From positions 4,854,626 to 4,918,625 of the forward strand of contig OZ007511.1 in the NCBI GenBank assembly GCA_963931865.1: 64,000 bases of DNA. The letters are read 5' to 3'. Below, piece by piece: positions 12,001-33,477 of the stretch. Position 1 is the first letter of the stretch, and the number at the start of each line of letters is the position of its first letter. The position numbers were made by a program, and so were the translations under genes. The DNA is from Axinella damicornis (lineage: Eukaryota; Porifera; Demospongiae; Axinellida; Axinellidae). Under the pieces are notes generated by a model. It did no database searches and was not told the DNA's origin. It saw only the letters and a list, made by a program, of their open reading frames with translations.

Positions 12001-13610
12001 ACCCAACGGCCATTGGAGAAACTGTGGTCGATCTGAAGTGGGCTGGGGAGTTTGTTTCACAGGCACCCTTTCGGGTGAACATCTGTGATGCAAGCAAGTG
12101 TTCAGTCACAGGTGATGGGCTCACATCTGGAAAGGGTCGAGTTGGGGAGCCTGTGACCTTCATCCTAACCGCTAAAGATGCCGGTAATGCCAAACCAGAC
12201 ATCAAACCCAGAGGTCCCAGTGCATTGTACTCCCCTGACATAAAGGACAACGGCGATGACACATATAACGTTTCCTTTACACCATGGGAAGTGGGGCCTC
12301 ACAAGGTTGACGTGTTGTGGGGACGAGCACATGTGCCGAAGAGCCCATTCTCCATGAATGTCATCCCTGCTCCTGATGCCAATACATGCAGTGCTACCGG
12401 GAAGGGGCTGAAGCAGGCCATTGCTGGTAAACTTACCAGCTTCACCATCCTTGCACCTGAAAAAGGGTTGCTCGAAAAGAAAGGCGGCTTGGAAGTGCAA
12501 GTTAACTCACTCCAAGAGAGTGTCCCGGTTGAGATTGTGGACAACGACGATGGTTCTTACAAGGCCTCATACACAGCACCAACTCCGGGCGCTTACGTGA
12601 TCATGGTGAAATTCTATGAAAAGAACATCCCTGGAAGCCCATTCAAGCTTGATGTTGTTCCAGCTCCCAACGCTTCCAAATGCCGAGCGTATGGCCCAGC
12701 ACTCCACCCCAACTCACTTCACATTGCTGGTACTCCACTAGACCTGTACGTTGACACCAAAAAGGCAGGAACGGGCGAACTCCAGGTAGTCATCAAGGGA
12801 CCGGACGATAAGAAAGCGAAGGTGTACACGGCCAACGATAAAGGAACATACTCACTCAAGTTTGACGTTCCTGATGCAGGGCGCTATTACGCACATATCT
12901 GGTGGTCGCAAGTTCACATCCCTGGCAGTCCATTCAAGATGAGGGTCCACCCGGGTCCCATTGCTGGCATGGTGAAAGCTTACGGTCCTGGTCTACAAAG
13001 CAGCTTTGAAATCGAAGAGCCTGGTGAGTTCACAGTGGAGACAAAGAATGCTGGAATCGGAACGCTCACAATACGTGTCCATGGGGTTAAGGGAGCTTTC
13101 AAGATTGCAGCCAATCCAGCCAGTGAGTCTGATCCACGAACTCTGGTAGGTCACTACAATCCAAAAGAACCAGGTGATTACATCGTAGCTGTTCGGTGGT
13201 CTGGGAAGCATGTACCAGGAAGCCCATTCAACGTTAACATCAGGCCTAAACCAAAGCCAAAGAAGGAAAAAGAGGACACAGATGATGTCGATTCTCCGGA
13301 TCAACCTGAAGGAGGCAAGTCAGCGATGACAAAAGATCAGGCGAAGAGACACCAACACCAACTTCTGGCACAACAGCGTCTCGCCCATGCAGGTTTGGGA
13401 TACCCCTACGCAATGCATCCAGCATATGCAGCAAGTGGGGGTGCATTTGGCGTGCAGCGCAAGATGCGAGCGAATCTGGCCATGACGAAGAGCACAACTA
13501 CAGAATCCAAGAAGCCTGGCTCACAAGTTCGCATTAAGGAAGAACCGGAGAGTGTGGAATACGTTGAATCCAAAGAAGTAGTGAAGAAAAAGAAAAAACG
13601 CAAATTTTGA
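9085..13610 (+). CDS. Jitterbug-type filamin (three CH domains, six filamin repeats)
   Basis: A complete actin cross-linking protein of 1047 residues in two coding exons, 9085-9415 and 10798-13610; the junction splits a Gly codon. The acceptor ending at 9040 and the first in-frame ATG (MASEGKE) set the start. Domains: CH1 about 24-134, CH2 about 143-247, CH3 about 248-352, then six Ig-like filamin repeats about 354-923, each closing with a G/K-S-P-F type motif (IQGSPF, VSQAPF, VPKSPF, IPGSPF twice, VPGSPF). A 125-residue tail ends in a lysine cluster. Conventional filamins have two CH domains; three CH domains plus a short repeat array is the layout of Drosophila jitterbug, so I assign it there. 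Tandem CH domains bind F-actin in this family. The second exon is 2.8 kb without an intron, unlike the finely split neighbours. The 1.4-kb intron holds a MULE-like MITE. Confidence 0.93.
10460..10553. mobile_element. 94-bp MULE-like MITE in the filamin intron
   Basis: Ends TAGCCTCGTTCCCAGGCC and the complement with one change. The flanking 9-mers AACCATAAT and GACCGTAAT match at 7 of 9, a decayed target duplication. Confidence 0.8.
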
Positions 13611-13846
13611 GCAACAAGCTGGGTGAACCAAACACACAAAAGACTGCATTAATTTTTATATACATAGTTTTGTAATGGACCAAGATGCACTTCATACACC
13701 ACAACACGCTAATAGCATTTTATTGCAGTGCAGTAGCATAATTATTGTGGTAGTCATTCTTGTAATCTAAATGCATACTGATAGTTTTTGATAAACTCGC
13801 TATTATAGCGGTCAACAAATTGTTGAGGGCATGCATGTTGCCAGAC

Positions 13847-13935
13847 TAGCCTTGTTCCCAGGCTCTCCCACGCGCGAACAAGAATCTACTGCATGTAAGC
13901 AATGAAAAGCTGGGCGGGGTCTGGGAACTAGGCTA
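13847..13935. mobile_element. 89-bp MULE-like MITE downstream of filamin
   Basis: Ends TAGCCTTGTTCCCAGGCTC and GGGAACTAGGCTA, flanked by TTGCCAGAC and TTGCCAGCC (8 of 9 identical). Confidence 0.8.
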
Positions 13936-14714
13936 TTGCCAGCCTTCAACCATTCAATTTTATGGGGCCTGGGAAAGAGGATAACGAGTGAATCGCTTTC
14001 ATTCACTGTGTACATGTATTTCGTTTCCTGGTTTCATGCCCTCTGGAGTCTGGAGCTTTTCGTACAATAATAGAGGTCTGCAGCTGGTGATCTCGACACT
14101 ACGTAATTGTTGAGGAGAAGGGCATTGGGCTTATAACTTTGCATGCATCATAACATATTATTATGACTGCACGATTGCATGTGCATGCATAGATCGACTT
14201 CGTGTCTGGTTATCCAGGGGCTACATATCTTCTGGGTATGATTGTTGAGAGTATAGCCTCCTCCCCAGCTTTAAGTTGATAACGTTAATACAGGTACATA
14301 ATGCAACAAAATGCCATGCACATTTTCATTAGTCCACTACCTGTATGTTAATTAATGACGGTGTTTGTCATCAGTGTTGGCATCACTATATAACAGTACA
14401 CATGCCAACTGAACACTAGCCTCATTCCCTGGACTCGGCCCAGATTTTATCAATAATAATATTATGTAGCTGTCCAGGATATCATGTGAGGCTTGGGACC
14501 GATGCTAGGTTTACATAAGTGTCAGTAAGTTAACATTACAAATGCATAAACATGCAGACTGTATGGGCAGAGGAAGTAATACCATAATCTTACACAGCCC
14601 CAACTTGTAATCCATCATGCAGTATTAGCTATAGGCTTCTATAAACCACAGATACAATACACCCATGCACCACCAGCAGACATTGTGTGTGCATGTGTGG
14701 TGGTGGTGGTGGGT

Positions 14715-14756
14715 TAGCCTCGTTCCCAGGCCCCATCCGAAATGGGAACGAGGCTA
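14715..14756. mobile_element. 42-bp MULE-like MITE
   Basis: It consists of little more than its inverted termini (TAGCCTCGTTCCCAG and CTGGGAACGAGGCTA-type, slightly shortened). Flanks are GTGGTGGGT and GTGGTTGGT, 8 of 9 identical. It lies between the filamin and RAB11 3' ends. A degenerate relative occupies about 14419-14505. Confidence 0.75.
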
Positions 14757-15018
14757 GTGGTTGGTAGGGAGGTTGACACACCCTTCTCACCAGCAGAATT
14801 TCACTCTACTGCTTCAAAATCTTCATGGATACTACACATGAATGTGGTGTGCTATATTTACATGCATGTAGGAATGAAAACAATCATCCTAAAACGTACA
14901 GCAATAACAATGACAATACCCCGCATAAAGCCTGCTAATTAATCATAATAATTAGCTATACATCTAATTTGTATTGCTATTCACACAAATGATAAGTGGA
15001 GTTCATTATCATTTGGAG

Positions 15019-24153
<9,135 letters not shown>

Positions 24154-24167
24154 CTTGACTCTGCAGT

Positions 24168-24195
24168 GGGGGGGGGGGGGGGGGGGGGGGGGGGG
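24168..24195 (-). promoter_or_regulatory. 28-nt C tract acting as polypyrimidine tract before RAB11 coding exon 1
   Basis: On the minus strand a run of 28 C is followed at once by ACTGCAG and then AGTCAAG and the RAB11 ATG. This reads as a 3' splice site whose polypyrimidine tract is a pure C run, so an upstream 5' UTR exon is likely. A second G run (16 nt) lies at 24292-24307. Confidence 0.55.
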
Positions 24196-25117
24196 AGAAA
24201 CACAGGAGAGTCGGCTGAATCATGCACACAAGTGAAAACACCATACCCTTTCCCTTACGACATACTATAGGGACTCGTTAGTAACAACATTGGGGGGGGG
24301 GGGGGGGATTGTAGAGCGGCAAAGTACACTTAAAAACTCCAAGAGAGCTGGAATTTATGGTACGTTTAAGTGTTGAAATGTCCTCTACAAATCTGTGATT
24401 GGTACAGTAACACATGCCTGAAAAAGCACACAGTACACTGTACTGGACAACTAGTCTCCCTTACAGGAGTGTGCAAATGGCAATGAACAGTACACTTCAT
24501 CAGGTGAGGAATGTCAGCACACTGACATAATTATTATACTTAGCGGGTACGGGAAGAGGGAACAAGGCAATGCGAGCAAATTATTCCTGGGGGTATGATC
24601 AACCCCCACAAAAAAACCGTTTGCCAAGATGATAAGGACATCCTTAGTGGGGAAGATCTTAGGGTGACCCGATCCTATGGCAGCCCACTGATGAGTGATA
24701 GCTCAGCTGCCAAGTTATGTTATGTCCCTCGTTGTTGTTATGGTCAGCACAATCCAATTGGTTGTCATGACAATCTATGGAGTATAACCCACCACCTCAT
24801 GATCTATGTATGTACATTACTTATATTAATACACACAGCTATTTCATCACTGTGGGAAAAACACATCTACTTTTGGAGCAGCTGTTCAAAATAAGGACAG
24901 AGATGAAAGGATTTGTCAGACATGAGTGACTCAGACACACAATCATGGAGTGCAAAATATGCTTCGTCAGACTACTGTGGATAACAAGTGTGCACCACCA
25001 TCCTCGGTGGCCATGCAAGAAACATCTTACTTGTCCTGTTGGTGTTGTGGGCTTCATTTTACGTTCTGGGGAGCATGCAAAGAATGATATACCTCAGTAC
25101 ATCAACTCATTTGCTGG

Positions 25118-25736
25118 ATAAAATCAAGGGCGCATCGAGCCGCCGGAGGCGGCGAGAGGGCATGCAACGCTCGTAGACGGTAAAATGCTGAGTGTTACTA
25201 AAATAATATAGAATTCAAATTTGGACTGTATAAGCACGAGATCCGTAGACGCATGCCCCTTATGCGATCACTTTCTTCGATATGGCTGGCATTCCGTCTG
25301 CAGTGTTCGTCTTTGATGAGGACCTATATAGCTACCTAGCGTGAGCCCCCTTCAATGCTATCATTCCCTCCCTCCAACTTACACAACAGCAAATGTCGAG
25401 CTGCTGTCGAGAGCGGCAAATGTTGGGCTTGCATCCGGTGATAATTTCTCCGAATCTGGCCTGCTACACTGGTAGGAGAGGTACTCGGACCAGAAGTACT
25501 TGGACTAGAGATTGCTTGGATGGCGTTTGTATACCGAAATCGATCTTCCTTGCTGCCATCTCCGGGGAAAACGCTCCGTCTAACATCCGTAACCATACCG
25601 TGCACACAATTTCACATGCTTAACCGCCAACATTATTTTTAGTAACACTCAGCACTATGCCGTCTATATATACGTGCGCTATAGGAAGTTGCATGCCCTC
25701 TCGCCGCCTCCAGTGCTTGATGCACCCTTGATTAAC
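25118..25736. mobile_element. TIR element of about 620 bp with a minus-strand ORF
   Basis: The left end (AATCAAGGGCGCATCGAGCC, then a GGCGGCGAGAGGGCATGCAA block) is inverted at the right end (TTGCATGCCCTCTCGCCGCC ... GATGCACCCTTGATTAA). Within it, 25336-25605 on the minus strand is open for 89 codons, with a Ser/Pro/Thr-rich centre. I do not recognise that product and it could be chance. Confidence 0.65.
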
Positions 25737-27540
25737 TATGCACCAGCGTGTGTTTGAACTTGGGAGGCAACTGTGTGTTCAACTTGTAAATCTCCGAAGA
25801 CTGCATCCTGCCTATGCCATAAAACTGTACTGATATGAGCCGATAAAGTCAATACCTGATTTCTCAGGTGAGGCTGACTGGCCATCACTAGCATTTCACA
25901 CAGCAATTTGAGCAGGCTACGGCTAGCTAGAATGATAGATCAACTTTTCTACTACATGTAGTAGTGACACAACCACCACCTACAGCTGCTAAGCATGTTG
26001 AATACTGATGCAAGCCTATGGACACACGGGCTTAGAGTGGGAGGAGCTTCTACCGTTAGCGATGCTATTACTAGCTCACAAAGGACTAATGGAGTCATCA
26101 ACACATTACGTGGTTGAAAGCTCTGCCAAACTCAGCATACAGACACTGCTGTTAGGACTCATTAGCTGTGGGTCATTGCGCGTAAAATCTTTGCCTGAGC
26201 TTACGTAGAACCAGGATGCCAACAGTCAGATAATATAATATTATTGTTAAGCCTGTACCTTTCATACATTACTGAGTACGTACTACACTAACTTCTGGGC
26301 ATTACATACATGTAGTTGTACATGTACTTGTATAAAATCACACACTGTAGTTTTGTTTGCCCACACACAATTAAAATCTCTACCAGTGATGTTTCTGATG
26401 TGACAAAATGTCCCAAAGGCCCCTTTCTTCCGAATTATGTTCATACTAGTGTGATTAATCTTCAACATGCCAGATGCTCAACAACCGTACAGCGGGTTTC
26501 TTTTGCAGGAGAAAACCTTCACGATTTTCGTGTTCCTGTGGCGTTTTGCGAAAGTTTTGTCTGTGAAAACCAACCTGGAATCGGTTCAGGGCACTGTTCT
26601 ACAATGTACAGTGTATGCCGAGTACTAGCTGATGATGGCCCTGTTTGCTTTCCAGCGCTCTGATTCCGTTTTTGGTCCAATATCGATGGCTGTCAAAGAG
26701 GTGAAACTGGTACATGTACTAGTCCTGCAGATCGATCCAGCATGGCAGGGGGGACGAACCCTACGCAAGCAGGCAACGTACGACTATATCACGTACTCCC
26801 AAACAGTAGGCACTGATACATGTACATGTAGCTACATGTAGCATAACGAAATGCCGAATACGGCATGACAGCTACCGTTTGCTATGGACTCCACCGCGTA
26901 TACTCTGTAACTCGCTCATCTTCTCGTGCTCGTGGCATGCTTATGTTGCTCTAATTCTCAGTCACATTCCAATGCAGCGTTAGTGGGCGTGGCAAACTGG
27001 GTTACGGCAAGTTTTCTCCCGCAAAAGAAACCCACCAATACGGGGTGCCAATTTTTGTCATTTTCGTGGTTCACATACGCACACATACACATGTACAACA
27101 TACTGCAGCAACCACAACACACATGTATAGCAACCAGAGTTACTGGTTGTCATGTATCCAAACATCAACTGGTGAGCTGGAGTTGAAATTCCTTAGTGTT
27201 GCTGTATGTGTCACCAAATACCCACCAAACAACAATATCAGATGACAGGCACCTGGCATACACAGGGCTTGGCACATGCATGCATACACACGTGTATGAA
27301 CTATTATATGGGATGCAAACTGGTGTTTATCCTGAATATCAAGAGTCCAGCAATGGAGAACACTGAAAAGTAGGTGTTGCCACCTTAGTGTGTGCGGGTT
27401 GGGGAGCACAGCACATGTGGGCATGCAAGGAGCTACATAATGCAAGACATTGCAGGGCAAGCATGAGCAAGCTGTGGCTAGTACATGAACACAGCTGGGG
27501 TATAGCAACACTCAGTAGATACATGTACAGTACATTGTAC
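25737..27540. other. No gene seen; degenerate repeats
   Basis: I find no recognisable exon on either strand. The stretch is rich in TACATGTA words. It holds diverged repeat fragments, such as a segment near 26490 that resembles, in inverted form, 27000-27060. Confidence 0.5.
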
Positions 27541-27607
27541 ACACTCAGCCTCGTTCCCAGGCCTCAGATAGGGAGGAGGAATGGGCCTGGTTTCCACTGT
27601 TGTGCAT

Positions 27608-28188
27608 TAGTCTCGTTCCCAGACCCTCCCGAAACGCGGAAAGAGGGTCTGGTGTTCTGAGCGACATTTCTTGATTCATGGGGCGTGGTCGCTCTCGGAT
27701 TTTAAAGCTCGAATCAGATTGCAGAACGCGAATGACGTAGTCAATCAGCGTAAGTCATAGGTATGGTACATGTATTGTAACAGTGCCGTGTAGCTAGTAC
27801 GGACGGTATGTCAGTGAAATGGATACGACAGGCCTATCGAAGAGCGAGCTGAAGCAGTAAGCCAAATCGATTGTCTTGCTGACTGGTGTGGGGAAATCTC
27901 TGTTTCGTGACCCTTCCACTCATCTTTGACAACCTCAGATAGAATTCTGTACCAGCGCAAGGCAACTGTACGTTGTTGTTAGCCCTTTGGTGGCCCTCGT
28001 GAAGGACCAAACGCGCTGCTACAGTACGTTTATAAGAATAGTGATAGGTGCGCTTTCATTGGAGTGGACATACAGAATGCAATAATTACATTCCTTACGC
28101 CGTATAGCCCCGCCCCATGCGCCAAGAAATGTCGCTCAGAACACCAGACCCTCTTTCCGCGTTTCGGGAGGGTCTGGGCACGAGACTA
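27608..28188. mobile_element. 581-bp MULE-like element with perfect 9-bp TSD
   Basis: Inverted arms of about 75 bp begin TAGTCTCGTTCCCAGACCC. Flanking direct repeats GTTGTGCAT lie at 27599-27607 and 28189-28197. It is inserted beside a related TAGCCTCG-type copy at 27546-27600. The interior has no transposase. A short frame starting MDTTGLSKSELKQ near 27820 runs up to a donor-like site. Confidence 0.85.
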
Positions 28189-28229
28189 GTTGTGCATGCA
28201 CTTACATGTAATCAAGGTAATTCCACCTT

Positions 28230-28412
28230 CTACCAATAAACATGTACCTTATACCTGAATCTGTACACTCGTGACGTCAAAACAGATACATGTAACAAAC
28301 GTTGCTTGGTCCGTACAAATGCATGCAGTAAGCCAATCATCAGTAGAGCCCTTGCTCCGTAGTAAACTATGAGGCTATCACATGGCATGCTGTTACAACA
28401 GATCTTCACCAT
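28230..28412 (-). CDS. Candidate exon of an unidentified minus-strand gene
   Basis: An open stretch reading MVKICCNSMPCDSLIVYYG and on to HAFVRTKQRLL. Its composition looks coding, and it ends at an AG followed by GTATAAGG. I do not recognise the family. It could join the candidate exon at 29851-29935 through the acceptor near 28422, which keeps the frame, but that is inference from phase only. Confidence 0.25.
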   Translation of the reverse strand: MVKICCNSMPCDSLIVYYGARALLMIGLLHAFVRTKQRLLHVSVLTSRVYRFRYKVHVYW

Positions 28413-29850
28413 GCTCTCTCCTATGTCCTCCAGCAGTTAGGCTTTCCTGAACGGATACATGTACAGAGTAGTAGTGGTGAATAGCAGGACAGTGATCATG
28501 GCACCAAGGAAGAGAGCTCATTAAGAGATACAACAGTCACCACAACCTATGCTTTGTCTATAGTGTGCAGCCAAAGGTCATACAAATTGGTCTACGTTTC
28601 TATTTAATGCACACCACAACTACTCCTCATGTTCAAACCATACATTTGTACATGTACATATTTTGAACTGTGGTCTGCTGTGCAGTGGAGCCCCTTGTGT
28701 CCAAGTGGAACAACTAACAGAGGTTGTCACACTCGGTGAAACAGGCAGCCAAGCGTCAGAAGTTGAACAAATGTCACATAAAAACAGCTGCATGACCTCT
28801 CAACTCTCACTATAAGTCAATGATTGAGAGGTCTGTAAAAAGAGACCTGACACAAGGTACATGTATAGTTGGTACGATCACTGAAGTGACAAATAAAATT
28901 CGTTTGTTATGCCAAGCTAAAGAGCAGCCGGTTGCCTGAATGTACAGTAAGCCAATTGGTAAACCAACATACACATGTAGTGTTTACACTCCTAGCAGGT
29001 GTGGTATGCTGTTATTTAAACCACATCACATGACTGAAAGCAACCAATATTCTTAGAAGAGTACAATGGCTCATAAACTACATGTACATGTACATGCAGG
29101 CCTGCTGGATTTACAGAGAGTATGAGATGTACAGTGTGTATGCTGTATACAGCTCTGTCTACACCTTGTCCATGCTGAGGATAAACACGGAATCCTTCAA
29201 TTCTGGTCCAGCCTTGACCGCACATGCTTTCAAGAGTGTCATGCTGAACTACACCTGTAAGCCTTGCTGAGGCATCATGTTCTGAACTGGTTGTCTCTGC
29301 TACATGTACAGTGTACGTGTCAGCCACATAATGACATTGTACATGTACATGTACCTACATGTATATGTATCTCCTCTGACTTCCGGGGGGAAGTCAGATA
29401 AAGTGCAACACTTCTGCTGAGGCCATTATGTCGTACAGCTAGACTCCACTTCACAAAGGTACACGGATCTGGATATTTTTGCTAGGGTGGTGTGCTCTCG
29501 ACCACACAGATGTACAGACATACTTGAGCGGAACAGTTTTTGAGTACACAGTTTGGGTACCATTGCAGAAACCTGCCTCGGTCCCAATCACTCCTCCACT
29601 CACTAGCCATGCGTTACAAAGTGGGACAACCTCTCTCCTTACCAGGACTGATTTTCTTTCATGTATCGTTGATGCGGCTACATTTGTGGCTCTCCCCTCC
29701 CCCTGCTCACCCCTATATCCTACTGCTTTGAGGGGACTAAAAATCACTCCATATAATATCTGCCACAACAGAATTGGTAAGCCCAAGCAAACCAAACAGA
29801 ATTGAGTACATGAGTGGGAGAAACACAAATAATGCACCACGCCCACTTAC
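28413..29850. other. No confident gene; presumed intron or intergenic
   Basis: Several open frames lack homology I can recognise. A plus-strand stretch at about 29110-29252 has a plausible acceptor and donor but no identifiable product. There are repeated ACATGTAC words near 29080 and 29340. Confidence 0.4.
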
Positions 29851-29935
29851 TGTGCCTCTTCATAGCCGTTGTGAACACAGCTTCCACAAACACTTTCAAA
29901 CTATAGACTGTACTTGGTGACTCACTGTCAATCAG
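29851..29935 (-). CDS. Candidate exon of an unidentified minus-strand gene
   Basis: On the minus strand, TTTTACAG precedes 85 nt encoding LIDSESPSTVYSLKVFVEAV and FTTAMKRH, followed by a GTAAGT donor. The frame also stays open upstream to about 30016 without splicing. It reads like a helical repeat segment, but I cannot name it. The sequence just upstream has a CAATATGGCGG motif of the kind seen at promoters. Confidence 0.35.
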
Positions 29936-30296
29936 CTGTAAAATTATACCGACCTGCTGGTCACCCGACACTTCTCCCGAATCAATAACTTCGCATACTA
30001 TGCGACACACAAACAATCATGGCTACCAAGTTCAGAACGGGCTAGCAAAGTCAACGGCTCTAAATTTGCTATAAAGTTCCAAGCTAGCCTTATCATTTAC
30101 CTTTAGACACAGGAGGAACAAAGGTTCGCCTTTCGAGCCTCTCCACTGATCCTATAGACTCCCCAAAGGACCAAATTCGCAATATACAATATGGCGGTTT
30201 TCCGGTGGTTTCAATTAACTTGCACGTGACCCTGGCAACACCCTGAACTACAAGTCCTGAATCCGTGCCGATTGGAATGGGGTAGGTACGAGGAGG

Positions 30297-30466
30297 TGGT
30301 GCAGGGCATGACGGAAGCTTTATGGATACGCTGTATATAGCCGTGCAAAAATGAGCAGTTCAGTTCACTAAAAAGCCGTATTTACCGCTTTTCTCGAACG
30401 AGACGGCAGATAAATTTGCCAAGGATTATGCTATCAAAAAAAGCTTCCGTCATGCCCTGCACCTTG
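30297..30466. mobile_element. 170-bp MITE
   Basis: The termini GGTGCAGGGCATGACGGAAG and their inverse GTCATGCCCTGCACC enclose a non-coding core. Confidence 0.75.
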
Positions 30467-31710
30467 TGACAGCGCACTTCCACCGACAGAATCAAGTTGC
30501 TCACACTCTTCATACCAGAGATTTTTGGTTAGTATACATTTCCCAATACATTTCGCACAGCGCGCGCACGAGTATCCCGTAACCTTAAAATGTGGGAGAT
30601 TAATGAGCAATGTTCTAAATCTACTCAGGCCTAGGTACGTACTTAGTCACAGTAGAGTGTGATGCTCATTGAGACACAGATTTTGTATGTACCTCACCAG
30701 ATTTGAAATTTTCAACACTTGGAATTGTATGTCCATAATCATATAGCTAGAGAAGATCCCAAATTTGAGAGACTAGACTGTCACCTACCTTTTTCCTTCT
30801 CCTCCCCTCCCACTCGCGGTCTCCTTCGCTTAGCCTTGTTCCCCCTTATAAGCTGCAAATATTTCTTGTATGTTTTACTAAAGACAGTTAATTGCCAGTA
30901 CAGCAGCTATTAGCTAAATTCGTCTGCAAATCCCAAACAGGGAGGTGGGAATGTCTTGGCAATGAGGCTATAGCAGACAAGCAACTTGCATCACATGTGT
31001 TTTGATGTACTACTGAGTTATTTCACCAAAGGTTTAATGTGTGTAACATTTAACCCTCTCACTGCTGCTTGGTTTTGTTCTGTTTTAGAGAAAACGGATT
31101 TCTGCTTGACGAAACTTCATGCATGCGTGCGTTTGTATCTGGACGTGTTTTTTGTTCATAACATACTATGTATAAAAACGTTCTGATTTCTGTATTCACC
31201 TGCCAGGTCTGTGTCATATGAAGAAGAGAATGTGCCGGAGTCATTTCTTCTACCAGTACAACACCTCGTAAGTACCCGCGGTGAGTCGCCACTTTGACTT
31301 TTGATACCATGCTGTCACTCAGTGCCCCACCCACTCTTTGACTTTTGCATAATATTATGTGTACACCCACACAACACTTGCACATATATACAGACACATA
31401 CGTTTGTACGTATACACACACTCACTTACATGTACATAGGTTAAATCCAAATACCAGCAACCTGTACGCCCCGACAGTGAGTTTCATTACAAAAGAGCTC
31501 AGCTGTTTCAGCCCCCACTCTCCTGACCACACCCATCACCTCCAGTTGCCTTGACAACCACCTGCCCCCAACCCATATAGCAACGATTCCTTCATGAACA
31601 TGTCCATCGAATACCCCCACTTTGCAGCTGCCTCTGCAGGTCAGAGTTTGTTCATTATTGTGTACAGCTCTTATCCAACTGGTACTCTACATGTGTATCA
31701 GGTAGACCCG

Positions 31711-31882
31711 GTGTCATTTGAAAATGGGCCCCTCCTAGTTTGCATGGGCCCCCCGGGTCCCAAAATTTGAAACGTCGAGGGCCCCAGGGCCCCAAAATTA
31801 TAAATGGGTGCCCCAAAACCTTAATATTCTGGGGCCCCAGGGGGCCCCATTCTCATGGGGGCCCTAAATTTGATGACACCAT
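31711..31882. mobile_element. 170-bp GC-rich MITE
   Basis: The ends GGTGTCATTTGAAAATGGGC and GGGGGCCCTAAATTTGATGA then CACC are imperfect inverses. The core consists of GGCCCC blocks that can fold back on each other. Confidence 0.65.
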
Positions 31883-32631
31883 GCGGAATATGCTGGCATG
31901 ATTTTGGGGTAAGCAGAAGCATTGATCATAAAGTAATAGACTAGTGACAGTCATAAACTTTGGTTTAAGAACATCAGAGAGTGGTGATCTGGACCAAACT
32001 AACGTCTGCAGTGTCCACTATGTAGTTAAGACAAGTCTGGATGAGGACAATGAGAACATGGAGAAAGATTTTGCCAGTATAGCAACTAAATATCAAACCT
32101 CACAGTTCGCAGGAAAGGCCTATGAAGATTCTGATTTTATTGTCATGATTGCCATCATGCGCTAAACATCCCAGTTGACATAATTATTGTGGAATACAAA
32201 TTCCTGGAAAAGGGGAGTGTTCGAATTAATTGAGTGTTCGAATCATTAGAGTCATGCAGTACGGTACACTTTGTCTGTTCCTTAACTATACAACACACAG
32301 CTACATACATGTACCCAATCTCATGCACCTGACATCTGCAGGTGTTACATGAGCTCCAAGTTCAGGTCATTGTGGGTCACTCCCTTCTGTGGAGAGAAAG
32401 AGGAACTGATAAATATGCATTTCCGTGTCCCTGGTTGCCATGCAGAATACAGACAGGAAGAGCATACAGGACCATCATCAGGTCCAGGACAAAGATGCAG
32501 TAGTCTTGCATGGATCGAGTGAGGGAACAAGTTAAAAGATTTCACAATGAGCTTTTCCTTCTTCTGTTCTGTAGTTGCAGTCATCCACCTGTTGCTTTGG
32601 TATCTTGTCGACTCTCTGTGCTGTTCCACAG

Positions 32632-32634
32632 AGT

Positions 32635-32675
<41 letters not shown>

Positions 32676-32704
32676 ATTGATAGATAGATCTAGATAGATA
32701 GATA
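32632..32704. repeat. GATA tetranucleotide microsatellite
   Basis: A GATA run with one or two interruptions, just upstream of the first recognisable LAGE3-like exon. Confidence 0.9.
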
Positions 32705-32989
32705 GAGAGATCAATTTTAATTTTCAGCAGCCAGTGGCTAGCTGGTCTACTTGTAGACTAGCAGGATTTCGGGGGGGCTGAACCCCGGAGGTCAGGGGTC
32801 ACCAAGACCCTGAGTGTGGAGGGCTCTGTGCTACTGGTGTAAGTACCATAGCCCATTTCCAGGCTCCTTGTGTATGCAGGAAAAGTGTAGCCTCGTTCCC
32901 CGAGGCCTACCCCATTCTTTCTGTTCTTCGGTTTCACCATTTGCGTTAACAATAATACACGGATGCGGAAGAACGGGGCCGGGGAAGGC

Positions 32990-33051
32990 TAGCCTCATTC
33001 TCAGGCCCACACGTGAAACGCGCTCCGCGTGTGGGCCTGGGTACGAGGCTA
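32990..33051. mobile_element. 62-bp MULE-like MITE
   Basis: Ends TAGCCTCATTCTCAGGCCC and GGGCCTGGGTACGAGGCTA. Flanks GGGGAAGGC and GGGGGAGGC are 8 of 9 identical. It abuts an older relative at 32889-32989. Confidence 0.8.
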
Positions 33052-33086
33052 GGGGGAGGCCTGATATCATTCATCACGTGAGTGAC

Positions 33087-33248
33087 GTCAGGTGGACGCA
33101 AGGTGGACGTGAGGCCGTAGTCATTTCAGCAGGTCCTGAAGCAGTTCATCATCCAGTCGGCTCGGTTCGAACGCTCTGCAGCTAGTCGAGACTCTCAGAC
33201 GACCTACACAACTTCGTCAGCCAGTTTTTAAACATTTGCGGTTGGGCC

Positions 33249-33279
<31 letters not shown>

Positions 33280-33289
33280 ATGTCCACCA
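33087..33289 (+). mobile_element. GTCAGGTGG-ended MITE, copy 1, with a 40-nt C run
   Basis: It starts GTCAGGTGGACG and is homologous to the inverted copy at 36469-36703 (shared block TTTCAGCAGGTCCTG). Its right end has become a run of 40 C at 33250-33289 in place of the expected CCACCTGAC. Confidence 0.7.
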
Positions 33290-33442
33290 TATACCAGACA
33301 TCAATCATGTCATGAATAATACCAGGTTAGGCCTTCTCCGTTTTTCGCCGCGCCACTCTTCCGCATCCGTCAGCGCAAACCGAAGAACATAAAAAAATGG
33401 GGTGGGCCTGGGAACGAGGCTAGGAAAGTGCATGTAGGGTGA

Positions 33443-33477
33443 TAGCCTCGTTTCCTTGCGGTCAGGGAACAAGGCTA
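33443..33477. mobile_element. 35-bp MULE-like mini-element with perfect 9-bp TSD
   Basis: The element is TAGCCTCGTTTCC, a few bases, and GGGAACAAGGCTA. Perfect direct repeats GTAGGGTGA lie at 33434-33442 and 33478-33486. Nothing besides the termini is left. Confidence 0.85.

Larger units (their letters stand above)
30467..32764. other. No confident gene between transposons
   Basis: It contains the MITE at 31711-31882 and a 75-bp fragment of the dimeric element near 32090-32165. Plus-strand exon-like pieces at about 31207-31266 (GTAAGT donor) and 31436-31638 could belong to an unidentified gene or to the missing 5' part of the LAGE3-like gene. I cannot link them. Confidence 0.35.

Noticed and set aside
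31944..32165. 73-codon plus-strand frame ending FAGKAYEDSDFIVMIAIMR
   Set aside because: Its 3' half is a fragment of the dimeric TIR element (inverse strand), so the frame is not a gene.
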